The translations under genes and the position numbers were made by a program. The notes below the pieces were generated by a model. That model ran no database searches and was not told the DNA's origin. It saw only the letters and a list, made by a program, of their open reading frames with translations. Shown here piece after piece: positions 34,162 to 42,633 of a stretch of DNA of 64,000 bases. The first letter of the stretch is position 1; each line of letters starts with the position of its first letter. Source of the stretch: Aureibaculum algae (GTDB lineage: Bacteria; Bacteroidota; Bacteroidia; Flavobacteriales; Flavobacteriaceae); the NCBI RefSeq assembly GCF_006065315.1, contig NZ_CP040749.1, positions 2,680,501-2,744,500 on the forward strand. The letters run 5' to 3'.

Positions 34162-35406
34162 ATGAAATCAATAGTATCACTCGCATTACTCCTCTTTTTT
34201 CAATGTACCTATAGTCAGGTGGAAGAACCTTTAATTCCTTTCAAAAATAAGGGTTCTTGGGGTTTTTCGGATGTGAATAGAGAAATTATAATTGAAGCCC
34301 AGTACGATACCGTCCACTTTTTTGATAGAAACAACCTGTCCAAAGTGTACAAAAACAAGGTATTCGGATTCATCAATAAAAATGGGAAAAATATAGTTCC
34401 CATAGCATTAAGTAATGCGAAGCTCATTGCAGATTCCCTATATATTGTAGAAAAGAATATGAAATACGGAATAATAGATAAGAATGGAAATAATCTACTG
34501 GATACAGATTTTCAGCACATAGAATACATCAATACTGGTTTTTTTATAGTTAAAAAAAAGGACCTTTATGGAGTATACAATGTTGCTAATTCGATACAAA
34601 ATCCATTCCTTGAAATTTCTTACGACAACATTGAATATCAAGATTATCAACGTCGTTTTATATGTCAAAAAAATAGTGATGTGTATATCTATGACCGTAG
34701 CGGCGAACTTTTAGAAAAAAGAAAAATGGATGATGAAAATAACGGTTTTGATATTGATCTTCCTTTTACTGTGGCTAGAAAAAATGAATATCCCAAGTTC
34801 GAAACCATCCATAAAAAAAAATTAAAAGGATTGATTATTACAGCGAAAAGAACTAGAGGGTCCAGTTATTTAGGAATTGTGACCAATACCATTGAGGCAA
34901 AATACGACTCTATAAATCCTAAACACTGGGACATAGATTGCTTTGTCGTTAAACGCAAAAATAAATGGGGTGCTATCAACCTAAAAGGAGAAACACTACT
35001 AGAAAATAAATATGAAGACATTGATGTAGCATCCATTTACTTACGAACGCTAAAGGTACAGCCGTACAGACATTTGTATATCGTAAAAAAAGATGATAAG
35101 TGGGGCTTAGTGATGAGTAAAAGTACTGGCAATTATGTGAAATTGAAAAATAATGTGGTCATTCCTTTTGAATACGATGCCATATATAAAAATGTAGAGG
35201 AACCTTTTTATATCGTAAAGGCAAATAATAAGTATGGTGTTTTCTTAAATAGTGGTTATCAAGTTAAACAAATCACAGAGACCAAATATGCTAAAATTGA
35301 TCTTATGCATGAAACTGTAGACGGTTTTAAACTGGTTAAAGTTGTCGATACCAATGGAGACGTATTTTTTGTTGGTGAAAATGGTGCGGAATTCTTTCAA
35401 AATTAA
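34162..35406 (+). CDS. WG-repeat (KWG) protein, secreted
   Basis: The 414-residue protein has a signal peptide (residues 1-20, ending F-F-Q-C-T-Y-S-Q; the cysteine could also be a lipobox variant). WG-type repeats follow, with examples K-G-S-W-G-F-S-D-V-N-R-E-I-I-I-E-A-Q-Y, K-V-F-G-F-I-N-K-N-G-K and N-K-W-G-A-I-N-L-K-G-E-T-L. These short beta repeats occur in bacterial surface and periplasmic proteins and mediate protein contacts; no catalytic residues are expected. Flanked by gene-poor stretches on both sides. Confidence 0.85.
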   Translation: MKSIVSLALLLFFQCTYSQVEEPLIPFKNKGSWGFSDVNREIIIEAQYDTVHFFDRNNLSKVYKNKVFGFINKNGKNIVPIALSNAKLIADSLYIVEKNMKYGIIDKNGNNLLDTDFQHIEYINTGFFIVKKKDLYGVYNVANSIQNPFLEISYDNIEYQDYQRRFICQKNSDVYIYDRSGELLEKRKMDDENNGFDIDLPFTVARKNEYPKFETIHKKKLKGLIITAKRTRGSSYLGIVTNTIEAKYDSINPKHWDIDCFVVKRKNKWGAINLKGETLLENKYEDIDVASIYLRTLKVQPYRHLYIVKKDDKWGLVMSKSTGNYVKLKNNVVIPFEYDAIYKNVEEPFYIVKANNKYGVFLNSGYQVKQITETKYAKIDLMHETVDGFKLVKVVDTNGDVFFVGENGAEFFQN

Positions 35407-35565
35407 AATCCATGTTACATTAGGTCTATTATAAAAATTATTTTCTTTAGGTTTTATCTACTACATTACATTGAATACACGTTTTCGATGGTATGCTAAA
35501 TTGGTTTTAATTACAAACGTATTTATATTTTGTTTAACTTATATTAACATTAGTTAAACATTTTG

Positions 35566-35573
35566 TATATTTG
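35566..35573 (+). promoter_or_regulatory. Putative -7 box (TATATTTG) of the DUF2452-photolyase cluster
   Basis: Full match to TAnnTTTG, 35 bases upstream of the ATG at 35608. It would drive a compact run of genes that ends with the cryptochrome/photolyase. Confidence 0.45.
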
Positions 35574-35607
35574 TAGTTGAATGTATGTTTATACGCATTG
35601 AAATACA

Positions 35608-36015
35608 ATGAAAAAAGATAAGAAACCAGATAATGTAGTTTTTAATACCACCACTCAAAAATATGATGCGGCATTAAAACCCTATGCTACGAATGTGGGT
35701 GCACCGGTAATAACGACCACAGATACTATTGCTTGGAAAAACAGGAGCATCAATAAGATAAATCAGAAGGTAGCGGCAAAATATGCAGAGCTAAAAGCGG
35801 AATATGATCAAATGCTGGAAGAGTTTGAGTACAACAAGCTCATTTTTCAGGCAACCTTTAATTTTGAGCCCATCATTGGCGAAATCTATCATTTATACAA
35901 AAGAGAAAACGAAACCACTTTTCTTTCCATCATTGCTCCAACAGAATGTAACTTTAATTGTATGGGGAGTTTTTATTTGAATGCAGACCAAATTTGGGAA
36001 AAATTAGAATACTAA
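35608..36015 (+). CDS. DUF2452 family protein
   Basis: The 135-residue protein opens with the DUF2452 signature K-K-P-D-N-V-V-F-N near residues 5-13, then A-L-K-P-Y-A-T-N-V-G-A-P near 23-34. A helical middle with K-Y-A-E-L-K-A-E-Y-D-Q-M and a C-terminal beta part with G-E-I-Y-H-L-Y complete it. Function is unknown; it is cytoplasmic, with no signal peptide. It is the first gene of a tight same-strand cluster with TIGR03643, DUF2256 and a photolyase (1 base to the next start), so a role linked to light or DNA repair is a context-based guess. Confidence 0.87.
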   Translation: MKKDKKPDNVVFNTTTQKYDAALKPYATNVGAPVITTTDTIAWKNRSINKINQKVAAKYAELKAEYDQMLEEFEYNKLIFQATFNFEPIIGEIYHLYKRENETTFLSIIAPTECNFNCMGSFYLNADQIWEKLEY

Positions 36016-36016
36016 T

Positions 36017-36304
36017 ATGGCAGATGTATCACAATTTACAGAACGGAAGTTAGACCGTATTATTGAAATGGCTTGGGAAGACCGAACCCCTTTTGAAGCC
36101 ATCTTATTTCAATTTGGCTTACCAGAAAAAGAGGTGATAAAAGTAATGCGTGGCTACTTGAAAACATCCAGTTTTAAACGCTGGCGGAAACGTGTAAATA
36201 GTGGTGTGAGTCAAAAACATTTAAAAAAACGCAGTTCAGAAATTACACGTTTTAAATGTACAAGGCAAAGAGCCATATCGGGCAACAAAATTAGTAAACG
36301 GTAA
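36017..36304 (+). CDS. TIGR03643 family small protein
   Basis: The 95-residue protein has the family pattern I-I-E-M-A-W-E-D-R-T-P-F-E-A-I, then F-Q-F-G-L-P-E-K-E-V-I (helix-turn-helix-like), S-S-F-K-R-W-R-K-R-V and a basic end R-F-K-C-T-R-Q-R-A-I-S-G-N-K. It is strongly basic and may bind nucleic acid. In marine bacteria it is commonly found beside DUF2256 and cryptochrome/photolyase genes, as here. It begins one base after the DUF2452 stop codon. Function is unknown. Confidence 0.87.
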   Translation: MADVSQFTERKLDRIIEMAWEDRTPFEAILFQFGLPEKEVIKVMRGYLKTSSFKRWRKRVNSGVSQKHLKKRSSEITRFKCTRQRAISGNKISKR

Positions 36305-36487
36305 ATGGAACCAATAGCACATCAAGATATTGTTTTCCCCACTGTATATGCAGACATCTTGCAGTGTGTTCGCACTATCGACCCTGTTTCGTATGGTGCA
36401 ACGCGGAACTATAGCAATGGTTCGGTAAGCTATGTATCGCCTTATATTTCTAGAGGAATCATTTCTACAAAAAGGCTTTGCTATTGA
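36305..36487 (+). pseudogene. N-terminal fragment of a photolyase-type FAD-binding protein
   Basis: The 60-residue frame starts immediately after the TIGR03643 stop codon. It contains R-T-I-D-P-V-S-Y-G-A-T-R-N-Y and V-S-Y-V-S-P-Y-I-S-R-G-I-I-S-T-K-R, which is the start of the FAD-binding domain of cryptochrome/photolyase-like proteins (x-x-P-Y-I-S-x-G-x-I-S). The frame then ends, and the rest of the roughly 400-residue domain is missing. Neither other forward frame restores it in the next 30 bases. It is probably the remnant of a deleted second photolyase gene in this cluster. A functional 60-residue protein cannot be excluded. Confidence 0.6.
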
Positions 36488-36518
36488 AAAGAAAAGATGA
36501 AAAATACGATGCGAGACC

Positions 36519-36647
36519 ATGAAAAAACAACACCTGCCTGAAAAAATATGTCTGGTTTGTAAACGACCATTTCAATGGCGTAAAAAATGGGAAAAGAATT
36601 GGGCTGAAGTTAAGTATTGTAGTAAACGTTGTAGATCAAATAAATGA
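36519..36647 (+). CDS. DUF2256 small zinc-ribbon-like protein
   Basis: A 42-residue protein matching DUF2256: [13 protein letters not shown] at the start, W-R-K-K-W-E-K-N-W in the middle and V-K-Y-C-S-K-R-C at the end, giving a CxxC...CxxxC set likely to bind zinc. The stop overlaps the photolyase start (ATGA), a sign of translational coupling. DUF2256 genes are frequent neighbours of cryptochrome/photolyase genes in many phyla; the molecular role is unknown. Confidence 0.88.
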   Translation: MKKQHLPEKICLVCKRPFQWRKKWEKNWAEVKYCSKRCRSNK

Positions 36648-38131
36648 AACAAATACATATAATCTTTCCACATCAATTAGTAGAAAAGTCGCCACTATTG
36701 GAGACCGATGCTCCTATATATCTCGTAGAAGAATATTTGTTCTTTAAGCAGTATCCCTTCCATAAGCAGAAAATAGCCTTTCATAGAGCAACCATGAAAC
36801 GCTATGCCGATTTTCTTCAGAAAGACAACAACAGAGAAGTAATTTATATAGAAGCTACGGAAGACATTTCAGATATTAGATTATTAATTCCTGAATTAAA
36901 ACGGAAAGGCATCTCCCATATCAACTATATAGACCCGACAGATAATTGGCTACAAAAAAGATTAGATAAGGGCCTACGTGAATGTGGTATCACCGCAACA
37001 CAATATAAATCGCTATTATTTTTAAATTCAAAAGAAGACCTAAATCCATTTTTTAAAAAGGGTAAGAAGAAATACCATCAAAGTACCTTTTACACGGAGC
37101 AACGTAAAAACAGAAAGATCTTAATAGATGCTGATGGGAGTCCCGTTGGCGGAAAATGGACCTTTGACAGTGAAAACAGAAAGAAATATCCTGCAAAAAA
37201 AACACCGCCAGCCATTCAATTCCCTGATGTTGATGCCTATTATAAAGAGGCTACAACGTATGTTTCAACACATTTCTCGCATCATTTAGGAAGTCTGACG
37301 GAGCATTCGCTCTATCCAACCAGTTTTGAAACGACAAAAGTATGGCTCCATCAATTTTTTGAACAGCGTTTTATGGAATTTGGAGCCTATGAAGATGCCA
37401 TTGTTGATGAAAATTCCATACTCAACCATAGCGTATTAACACCCATGCTAAATGTGGGATTGATAACCCCAAAAGAAATTATTGAGGCGTGTTTGCTTTA
37501 TGCAGCAGAAAACAACATTCCCATTAATTCTACAGAAGGTTTTGTGCGTCAAATTATAGGATGGCGAGAATTTATAAGAGGAGTTTACGAAGCGAGAGGT
37601 AGTGAAGAACGTACCACCAATTTCTGGAAATTTAAAAAGAAAATTCCTGCTTCCTTTTATAATGGAACTACGGGAATCGTACCTATTGACCGTACTATTA
37701 AAAAAGTATTGAAAACAGGATATTGCCATCATATAGAACGCTTAATGGTATTGGGTAATTTTATGATGCTTTGCGAATTTGATCCTGATGAAGTGTACCA
37801 ATGGTTTATGGAACTCTTTATTGATGCCTACGATTGGGTTATGGTGCCCAATGTGTATGGAATGAGTCAATTTGCCGATGGTGGCTTAATGGCAACCAAA
37901 CCGTATATCAGTGGCAGTAACTATATTATGAAAATGAGCAACTATAAAAAAGGGGAGTGGCAAGCGACCTGGGATGGTCTTTTTTGGCGATTCATGCATA
38001 CACATCGCGATTTCTTTTTGTCAAACCCTAGATTAGGCATGTTGGTGCGTATGTTTGATAAAAAGCCTGAGGAGAAACAACAACTGCATATAGCGAATGG
38101 AGAAACCTATTTGCAAACGCTAAACGCATAA
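36644..38131 (+). CDS. Cryptochrome/photolyase family protein (PhrB/CryB-like)
   Basis: The 495-residue flavoprotein belongs to the bacterial FeS-BCP/CryPro photolyase family. It has an N-terminal antenna-type Rossmann domain (I-I-F-P-H-Q-L from residue 5) and a C-terminal FAD domain with [14 protein letters not shown] near 305, [13 protein letters not shown] near 364-376, then [21 protein letters not shown]. In studied relatives four cysteines hold a 4Fe-4S cluster, three of them after the M-S-x-Y segment. Here that part reads [18 protein letters not shown], with none, so the cluster is probably absent. Likely repairs UV (6-4) photoproducts or senses light. Last gene of its cluster, with a 4-base overlap with DUF2256. 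Confidence 0.88.
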   Translation: MKQIHIIFPHQLVEKSPLLETDAPIYLVEEYLFFKQYPFHKQKIAFHRATMKRYADFLQKDNNREVIYIEATEDISDIRLLIPELKRKGISHINYIDPTDNWLQKRLDKGLRECGITATQYKSLLFLNSKEDLNPFFKKGKKKYHQSTFYTEQRKNRKILIDADGSPVGGKWTFDSENRKKYPAKKTPPAIQFPDVDAYYKEATTYVSTHFSHHLGSLTEHSLYPTSFETTKVWLHQFFEQRFMEFGAYEDAIVDENSILNHSVLTPMLNVGLITPKEIIEACLLYAAENNIPINSTEGFVRQIIGWREFIRGVYEARGSEERTTNFWKFKKKIPASFYNGTTGIVPIDRTIKKVLKTGYCHHIERLMVLGNFMMLCEFDPDEVYQWFMELFIDAYDWVMVPNVYGMSQFADGGLMATKPYISGSNYIMKMSNYKKGEWQATWDGLFWRFMHTHRDFFLSNPRLGMLVRMFDKKPEEKQQLHIANGETYLQTLNA

Positions 38132-38193
38132 CGGCTATCATAGCGTCCCGTAAAATGCATACACGAATAGAATGTTAAACAAAAAGAACGAAA

Positions 38194-38619
38194 ATGTTAT
38201 TTAACACAAGTCATAAAAATAAAGCCTATACAGCAAAGAGCATAGAATTAGTGGGCAACGCTTTTTCTTTGTTGGAAAAGATAAAGAGGGGCGGCGTGGG
38301 TTCCAGCAGATTGATCATTAAAGAATTGAGCACAAAACTACAACCTATACATTTACAAACGATAGATGATAACTTTGCAAATATCGAATTAAGGCCTAAT
38401 GGCATAATTATCCATTTTACAAATCGACTAGATCGCAATTCGTGGATCATTCCCTATTACCGTTTGGTGGTGTATCGCACAAAAACATTCAGCATTCATG
38501 CCAATGGTCATTTTATAAAATTTAATAAAGACAAGAACTATCTCGCCAATAAAAAGTTCATCACTAAGATGATGGATTCAAAAATTGAATTTTTAGACTT
38601 AGGCTATTATGATGGATAA
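38194..38619 (+). CDS. Conserved hypothetical protein downstream of photolyase
   Basis: The 141-residue cytoplasmic protein is not assigned to a named family by me. It is basic. It has an N-terminal helical part and a beta-rich core (I-E-L-R-P-N-G-I-I-I-H-F-T-N-R, R-L-V-V-Y-R-T-K-T-F-S-I-H-A-N-G-H-F-I-K-F) and ends K-M-M-D-S-K-I-E-F-L-D-L-G. It starts 62 bases after the photolyase and 18 bases before CIA30, so it may be co-transcribed with both. Confidence 0.65.
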   Translation: MLFNTSHKNKAYTAKSIELVGNAFSLLEKIKRGGVGSSRLIIKELSTKLQPIHLQTIDDNFANIELRPNGIIIHFTNRLDRNSWIIPYYRLVVYRTKTFSIHANGHFIKFNKDKNYLANKKFITKMMDSKIEFLDLGYYDG

Positions 38620-38637
38620 TCTTAATGAGAAACAATT

Positions 38638-39168
38638 ATGAAAAATATACTCTTACTTACAATTCTACTAATAACCATGCAAACAACAACCATTTTTGAC
38701 TTTAGTACAAAAAGCGACACCAGCAATTGGAAAATTGTAGATGATGTGGTGATGGGCGGCCGGTCTTCAGGATCATTTCAAGTAAATGAAGCCGGACATG
38801 GCGTTTTTAAAGGACGTGTTTCCTTAGAAAACAATGGCGGGTTCTCTTCTTTGCGGTATAATTTTGATAACATAAGCACAACATCATATTCCAAAATTAT
38901 GTTGAAAGTTAAGGGTGATGGAAAAACCTATCAATTCAGAGTAAAAAGTAAGGCTTCTGAATATTACTCGTATATCGCAACGTTTACCACCACAACAGAT
39001 TGGGAAACCATTGAAATCTCCTTATCGGATATGTATCCCGCATTTAGAGGTCGTAAGCTCCAAGCATCAAATTATGATAAAGAAAGTATTGAAGAAATAG
39101 CCTTTTTAATAGGAAATAAAAAAGCAGAAGCTTTTACATTAGAAATTGATTCAATTATTTTAAAGTAA
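38638..39168 (+). CDS. CIA30 family protein, secreted
   Basis: The 176-residue protein begins with a short signal-like segment (L-L-L-T-I-L-L-I-T-M). Then comes the CIA30 (NDUFAF1-like) jelly-roll: W-K-I-V-D-D-V-V-M-G-G-R-S-S-G near residues 31-45, N-N-G-G-F-S-S-L-R near 63, and Y-S-Y-I-A-T-F-T-T-T-T-D-W. Mitochondrial CIA30 helps assemble complex I, but bacterial homologues are of unknown role and carbohydrate-binding-like. Position next to the photolyase gene is common in marine bacteria as far as I recall. Confidence 0.85.
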   Translation: MKNILLLTILLITMQTTTIFDFSTKSDTSNWKIVDDVVMGGRSSGSFQVNEAGHGVFKGRVSLENNGGFSSLRYNFDNISTTSYSKIMLKVKGDGKTYQFRVKSKASEYYSYIATFTTTTDWETIEISLSDMYPAFRGRKLQASNYDKESIEEIAFLIGNKKAEAFTLEIDSIILK

Positions 39169-39178
39169 AATATGTTCG

Positions 39179-39186
39179 TAAATTTG
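39179..39186 (+). promoter_or_regulatory. Putative -7 box (TAAATTTG) for the DUF6642-like gene
   Basis: Full match to TAnnTTTG, 31 bases ahead of the TTG start at 39217. No -33 element at the expected distance. Confidence 0.4.
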
Positions 39187-39216
39187 TAAAACGATACCTA
39201 ATAAAAAAACTAAAAT

Positions 39217-39813
39217 TTGTTAGCAAAACGAGAGTTACCACAACAAAACTTCGACGATTCAGATAAATTTATTTTCTGTTTAGAAGGAGTTGCAGATATA
39301 GAAACCACCAACGCTACCGAAGTGCTAGTGCATCTAGAACAATTGGCATTGCAGCATGGGGTAAATAGTATTTATAAAACCTGCGACACCATTGAAGGTC
39401 TCGAAGAAAGTTTAAATGCCTTGGTGTACGATGATCATAATTTCAAAAACTATGAAATCATCTACTTTGTATTGAAAGGGGAAGAAAATAATATTTGTTT
39501 AAATGACTATTTCTATAGTTTACAAGAGATTGCAGAAATTTTTGAAGGAAAGTTAGCCGGTAAAATTTTACATTTTTCGAATGCAAAAGTATTAGATTTA
39601 GACGATGAAGAGGCTCAATATTTCTTGGCAGTTACCGGAGCACGTGCAATTTCTGGTTATGGCGTTGACCTTAACACCATACCAAGTTTATTGCTAGACA
39701 AAGCATTTTTTAGTCTATTTAAAGAAGAAGATGATATGTTTGAAGTTGTTGAAGAATTACATCAAAAGCATTACAATCTTTGTAAAATGCTTGATTTTAG
39801 ATTGTATTATTAA
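39217..39813 (+). CDS. Probable DUF6642-like protein of unknown function
   Basis: The 198-residue acidic cytoplasmic protein has F-I-F-C-L-E-G near residue 18, a segment Y-E-I-I-Y-F-V-L-K-G near 87, and L-A-V-T-G-A-R-A-I-S-G-Y-G-V-D near 141. The alternation of strands and helices looks like a CHAT- or toprim-sized alpha/beta fold. My memory links the FIFCLEG start to DUF6642, but this is not firm. The start codon must be TTG, since no ATG or GTG lies at a suitable place. A terminator-like hairpin follows about 80 bases after the stop. Confidence 0.6.
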   Translation: MLAKRELPQQNFDDSDKFIFCLEGVADIETTNATEVLVHLEQLALQHGVNSIYKTCDTIEGLEESLNALVYDDHNFKNYEIIYFVLKGEENNICLNDYFYSLQEIAEIFEGKLAGKILHFSNAKVLDLDDEEAQYFLAVTGARAISGYGVDLNTIPSLLLDKAFFSLFKEEDDMFEVVEELHQKHYNLCKMLDFRLYY

Positions 39814-39892
39814 CCACACCATTAGTAGATCCTTTCGTTTTATAGTTTTTGTCACTACATAGATCTCCCATTTTTTTCGTATTTTACAAGGA

Positions 39893-39931
39893 GTAAAACC
39901 ACTTTCTGACGTCGGATTTTACTTTTTTTTT
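39893..39931 (+). terminator. Hairpin with T-run after the DUF6642-like gene
   Basis: GTAAAACC (39893-39900) pairs with GGATTTTAC (39914-39922), one base bulged, followed by eight T residues. About 80 bases past the stop codon. A second tight palindrome, ACGTGGAGTCCACGT, follows at 39950-39964. Confidence 0.6.
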
Positions 39932-40065
39932 ACACCTGTTGTCAGGTTCACGTGGAGTCCACGTCTACTTTTTAGACCTTACGTCGTACAAGTACGTGTT
40001 TGCGTATTTTCAATACTAGTATCAGCAACCTTTTTAGCATAACCTTTAAAAATCAACAACCAAGA

Positions 40066-41679
40066 ATGAAAAATCCTATTGAAATTTTAAAATTAGCCCA
40101 ATTAGAAGACAAAAAACCATTCGCCGCTCAGGTCAATGACCTAGATCTTGTCGTAGTTAAGTATGACGATGATATTTCCGTGCTCTATGGTAGATGTTTA
40201 CATCGTGGTGCGTTAATGGCAGACGGTCATATGGATGGGCATAATTTAATTTGTGGGGTTCATGGATGGGATTATCGGTATGATACTGGGGTTTCGGAAT
40301 ACAACAATAGTGAAGTCTTGCATAAATTCACCACCAAAATTGAAGGAGATGCTTTGTTTGTAGATGAAGCTGAAATAAATGAGTACCTGTCTAGCAATCC
40401 ACAACCGTTTAACAGAGACGAGTATTTAGGAGCTTATGCAGATACACATCCTGAAGAAACGGAACCTTATACGGGCTATATAAAAGAGCTTTCTAAAAAC
40501 GGATTAAAAAACTTAGGTCATCATGGTTCTTCAGCCTCTATGGGGGTGGACAGAAACACCTTACCCAAGTGGAGTGACATCCAATTTCTGCCTGCTCAAT
40601 TAGCAAATAGACCTTTATTAGACCATGAAAATGTAGCCACAAAGGTGGTTATTGGTCCTAAAGCAAAGAAACCATTAACATTAGATATTCCATTGTTTGT
40701 CAGTGATATGAGTTTTGGAGCACTTTCTAGAGAAGCGAAAATAGCGTTGTCTAAAGGTGCGGAATTGGCCGGTACCGGAATTTGTTCTGGAGAAGGAGGG
40801 ATGTTACCTGAAGAACAAGCCAATAACACCAAATACTTTTATGAATTGGCATCGGCACAATTCGGTTTTTCATGGGATAAATTAGACAATGTTCAGGCCT
40901 TTCATTTTAAAGGAGGCCAAGGAGCAAAAACAGGAACGGGTGGACATTTACCAGGGAGTAAAGTAACCAAAGAAATTGCGGAAGTCCGCGGACTCAAACA
41001 AGGTGAAACGGCTATTTCACCAGCAACCTTTCCTGATTTTAATGGAGTGGCAGATTTTAAAGCATTTGCCAAAAAAGTAAGAGACCGAACGGGTGGAATT
41101 CCTATCGGGTTTAAAATTGCAGCCAGTCATATTGAAAAAGACATTCAGTTTGCCCTAGATGTTGGTGTCGATTATATCATTTTAGATGGTAGAGGCGGAG
41201 GTACAGGTTCTGCACCCACCATTTTAAGAGATAATATAAATGTACCTACCATTCCCGCATTGGCTCGTGCGAGACACTATTTAGATAAAGTCGGTGCAAA
41301 TGATGTAACCTTAGTCATTACGGGTGGTTTGCGTATTGCCGAAGACTTTGGAAAAGCCTTAATGTTAGGTGCAGATGCTATTGCGGTTTCCAACTCCGCG
41401 TTGCAGGCTATTGGCTGTTTGGGGATGCGTGCCTGTGGTAGTAATAATTGCCCTGTCGGGATAGCTACACAGAAAGAATCGTTGCGAAGTCGTTTAATTA
41501 TTGATTCTTCCGCCAAACAATTACATAACTATTTTGATGCGACCAATGATTTAATTAAGGTCATTGCTCGAGCTTGTGGACACAATGATTTGGCAAAGTT
41601 CAACTTTGACGATTTATCAACGTTTAACCACGATATGCACCGTCTTACCGGCATTAATTACGCAGGTATAAACTCATAA
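40066..41679 (+). CDS. Rieske-domain/FMN-dependent glutamate synthase-like fusion
   Basis: From ATG 40066 the protein is 537 residues. The first ~105 residues form a Rieske [2Fe-2S] domain: C-L-H-R-G-A near residue 44 and C-G-V-H-G-W near 64. The remainder is the FMN-binding, glutamate synthase-like TIM barrel: K-G-G-Q-G-A-K-T-G-T-G-G-H, I-L-D-G-R-G-G-G-T-G, V-I-T-G-G-L-R near 420, and the 3Fe-4S-type motif C-L-G-M-R-A-C-G-S-N-N-C-P-V-G. There is no N-terminal glutaminase domain. A TTG 66 bases upstream is in frame but adds non-homologous residues. An electron relay from Rieske to FMN is inferred. Probable operon with the next gene (9 bases apart). Confidence 0.87.
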   Translation: MKNPIEILKLAQLEDKKPFAAQVNDLDLVVVKYDDDISVLYGRCLHRGALMADGHMDGHNLICGVHGWDYRYDTGVSEYNNSEVLHKFTTKIEGDALFVDEAEINEYLSSNPQPFNRDEYLGAYADTHPEETEPYTGYIKELSKNGLKNLGHHGSSASMGVDRNTLPKWSDIQFLPAQLANRPLLDHENVATKVVIGPKAKKPLTLDIPLFVSDMSFGALSREAKIALSKGAELAGTGICSGEGGMLPEEQANNTKYFYELASAQFGFSWDKLDNVQAFHFKGGQGAKTGTGGHLPGSKVTKEIAEVRGLKQGETAISPATFPDFNGVADFKAFAKKVRDRTGGIPIGFKIAASHIEKDIQFALDVGVDYIILDGRGGGTGSAPTILRDNINVPTIPALARARHYLDKVGANDVTLVITGGLRIAEDFGKALMLGADAIAVSNSALQAIGCLGMRACGSNNCPVGIATQKESLRSRLIIDSSAKQLHNYFDATNDLIKVIARACGHNDLAKFNFDDLSTFNHDMHRLTGINYAGINS

Positions 41680-41688
41680 AAACCAACC

Positions 41689-42441
41689 ATGATACATATA
41701 AAAATGATACACTTAGCGGCCCAATACTTGGCAGCCGCAGGCATTAGCTTTTTAGATAAAAAACAAGACGATAGCCATACCAATTTGGGATTTGACGCCA
41801 AAAAAGGCTATTTAGAAACCTGGCCATTAAATGAAGGAGGCTGTAAGATCGTATTTGATTATACGCAGTTCTCATTGCATTGGATCACCAATAATACCGC
41901 ACGAATGACATTACAACTCGATGGAAAAACGCATCGTGAAATTGTCAAGTGGATGGATGAAGTTACTACCGCCTTGGGGAGAACAAAAACCTATAGCTAC
42001 AAGCTCCATTATGAGTTACCGTATGGTAAAATGACGGATAGCTTTGTATTTACAAAACCCTTACAACGGGAACTTAATCAAGCCTTAGAATTTAGACGCA
42101 TTGCTCATCGTGCGTTAGAGAATGTAGTAGAAAAAATGAAATTTGACACCAATATTCGAATCTGGCCACACCATTTTGATTCTGGGGGTTATGAAACCAT
42201 TAAAAACATAGGCTTAGGCTTCGGAATGGCAATTCCCGATACCATGGTTAACGATTTTTACCTGTACACCTCTGGTTATAGCGGTCACGACGGTATAGAC
42301 ACGTCCAACTTTGATGAAATTACCTTTGGCGAATGGAAAAATGATGGTTTTAAAGGAGCGGTATTACCTATGCAAGATGTAACTGAAGCCAAAGCGATTA
42401 CCTTTTTTAATGAAAGTATTCGGAAATATAAAGCGTTGTAA
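41689..42441 (+). CDS. Conserved protein of unknown function (possibly DUF5996-related)
   Basis: The 250-residue cytoplasmic protein starts nine bases after the Rieske-glutamate synthase gene, so the two are probably co-expressed. It contains R-I-W-P-H-H-F-D-S-G-G near residue 156 and G-L-G-F-G-M-A-I-P-D near 175, resembling the W-P-H-H-F-D segment I associate with DUF5996. An early part has T-W-P-L-N-E-G-G-C-K-I-V-F-D-Y. The His-His-Asp cluster could bind metal. No reaction can be assigned. Confidence 0.6.
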   Translation: MIHIKMIHLAAQYLAAAGISFLDKKQDDSHTNLGFDAKKGYLETWPLNEGGCKIVFDYTQFSLHWITNNTARMTLQLDGKTHREIVKWMDEVTTALGRTKTYSYKLHYELPYGKMTDSFVFTKPLQRELNQALEFRRIAHRALENVVEKMKFDTNIRIWPHHFDSGGYETIKNIGLGFGMAIPDTMVNDFYLYTSGYSGHDGIDTSNFDEITFGEWKNDGFKGAVLPMQDVTEAKAITFFNESIRKYKAL

Positions 42442-42503
42442 TGATTAGGAGTTTATTTGATTTTTTACGGTGAAGATTTTAACTTGAGCGAATGGAGCAT
42501 TGC

Positions 42504-42553
42504 TCGAGAATCAAAATATATTTTGTTGAGAAGGTAGCATGTGTAGCAAGTCG
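42504..42553 (+). repeat. Intergenic repeat, copy A
   Basis: About 50 bases containing the palindrome AAAATATATTTT, then GAAGGTAGCAT and CAAGT. Nearly the same sequence recurs at 44127-44174, in the same orientation. Both copies are preceded by GAATGGAG 20-40 bases upstream. No coding content. Confidence 0.6.
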
Positions 42554-42601
42554 AGATGAAGATATCTGATAAAAATCATTTTTCAACTTATAAACCTATC
42601 A

Positions 42602-42609
42602 TAAATTTG
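42602..42609 (+). promoter_or_regulatory. Putative -7 box (TAAATTTG) for the VIT transporter gene
   Basis: Full match to TAnnTTTG, 25 bases upstream of the ATG at 42634. Confidence 0.4.
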
Positions 42610-42633
42610 CGATAAGAAATAAGAAATTGAAAA

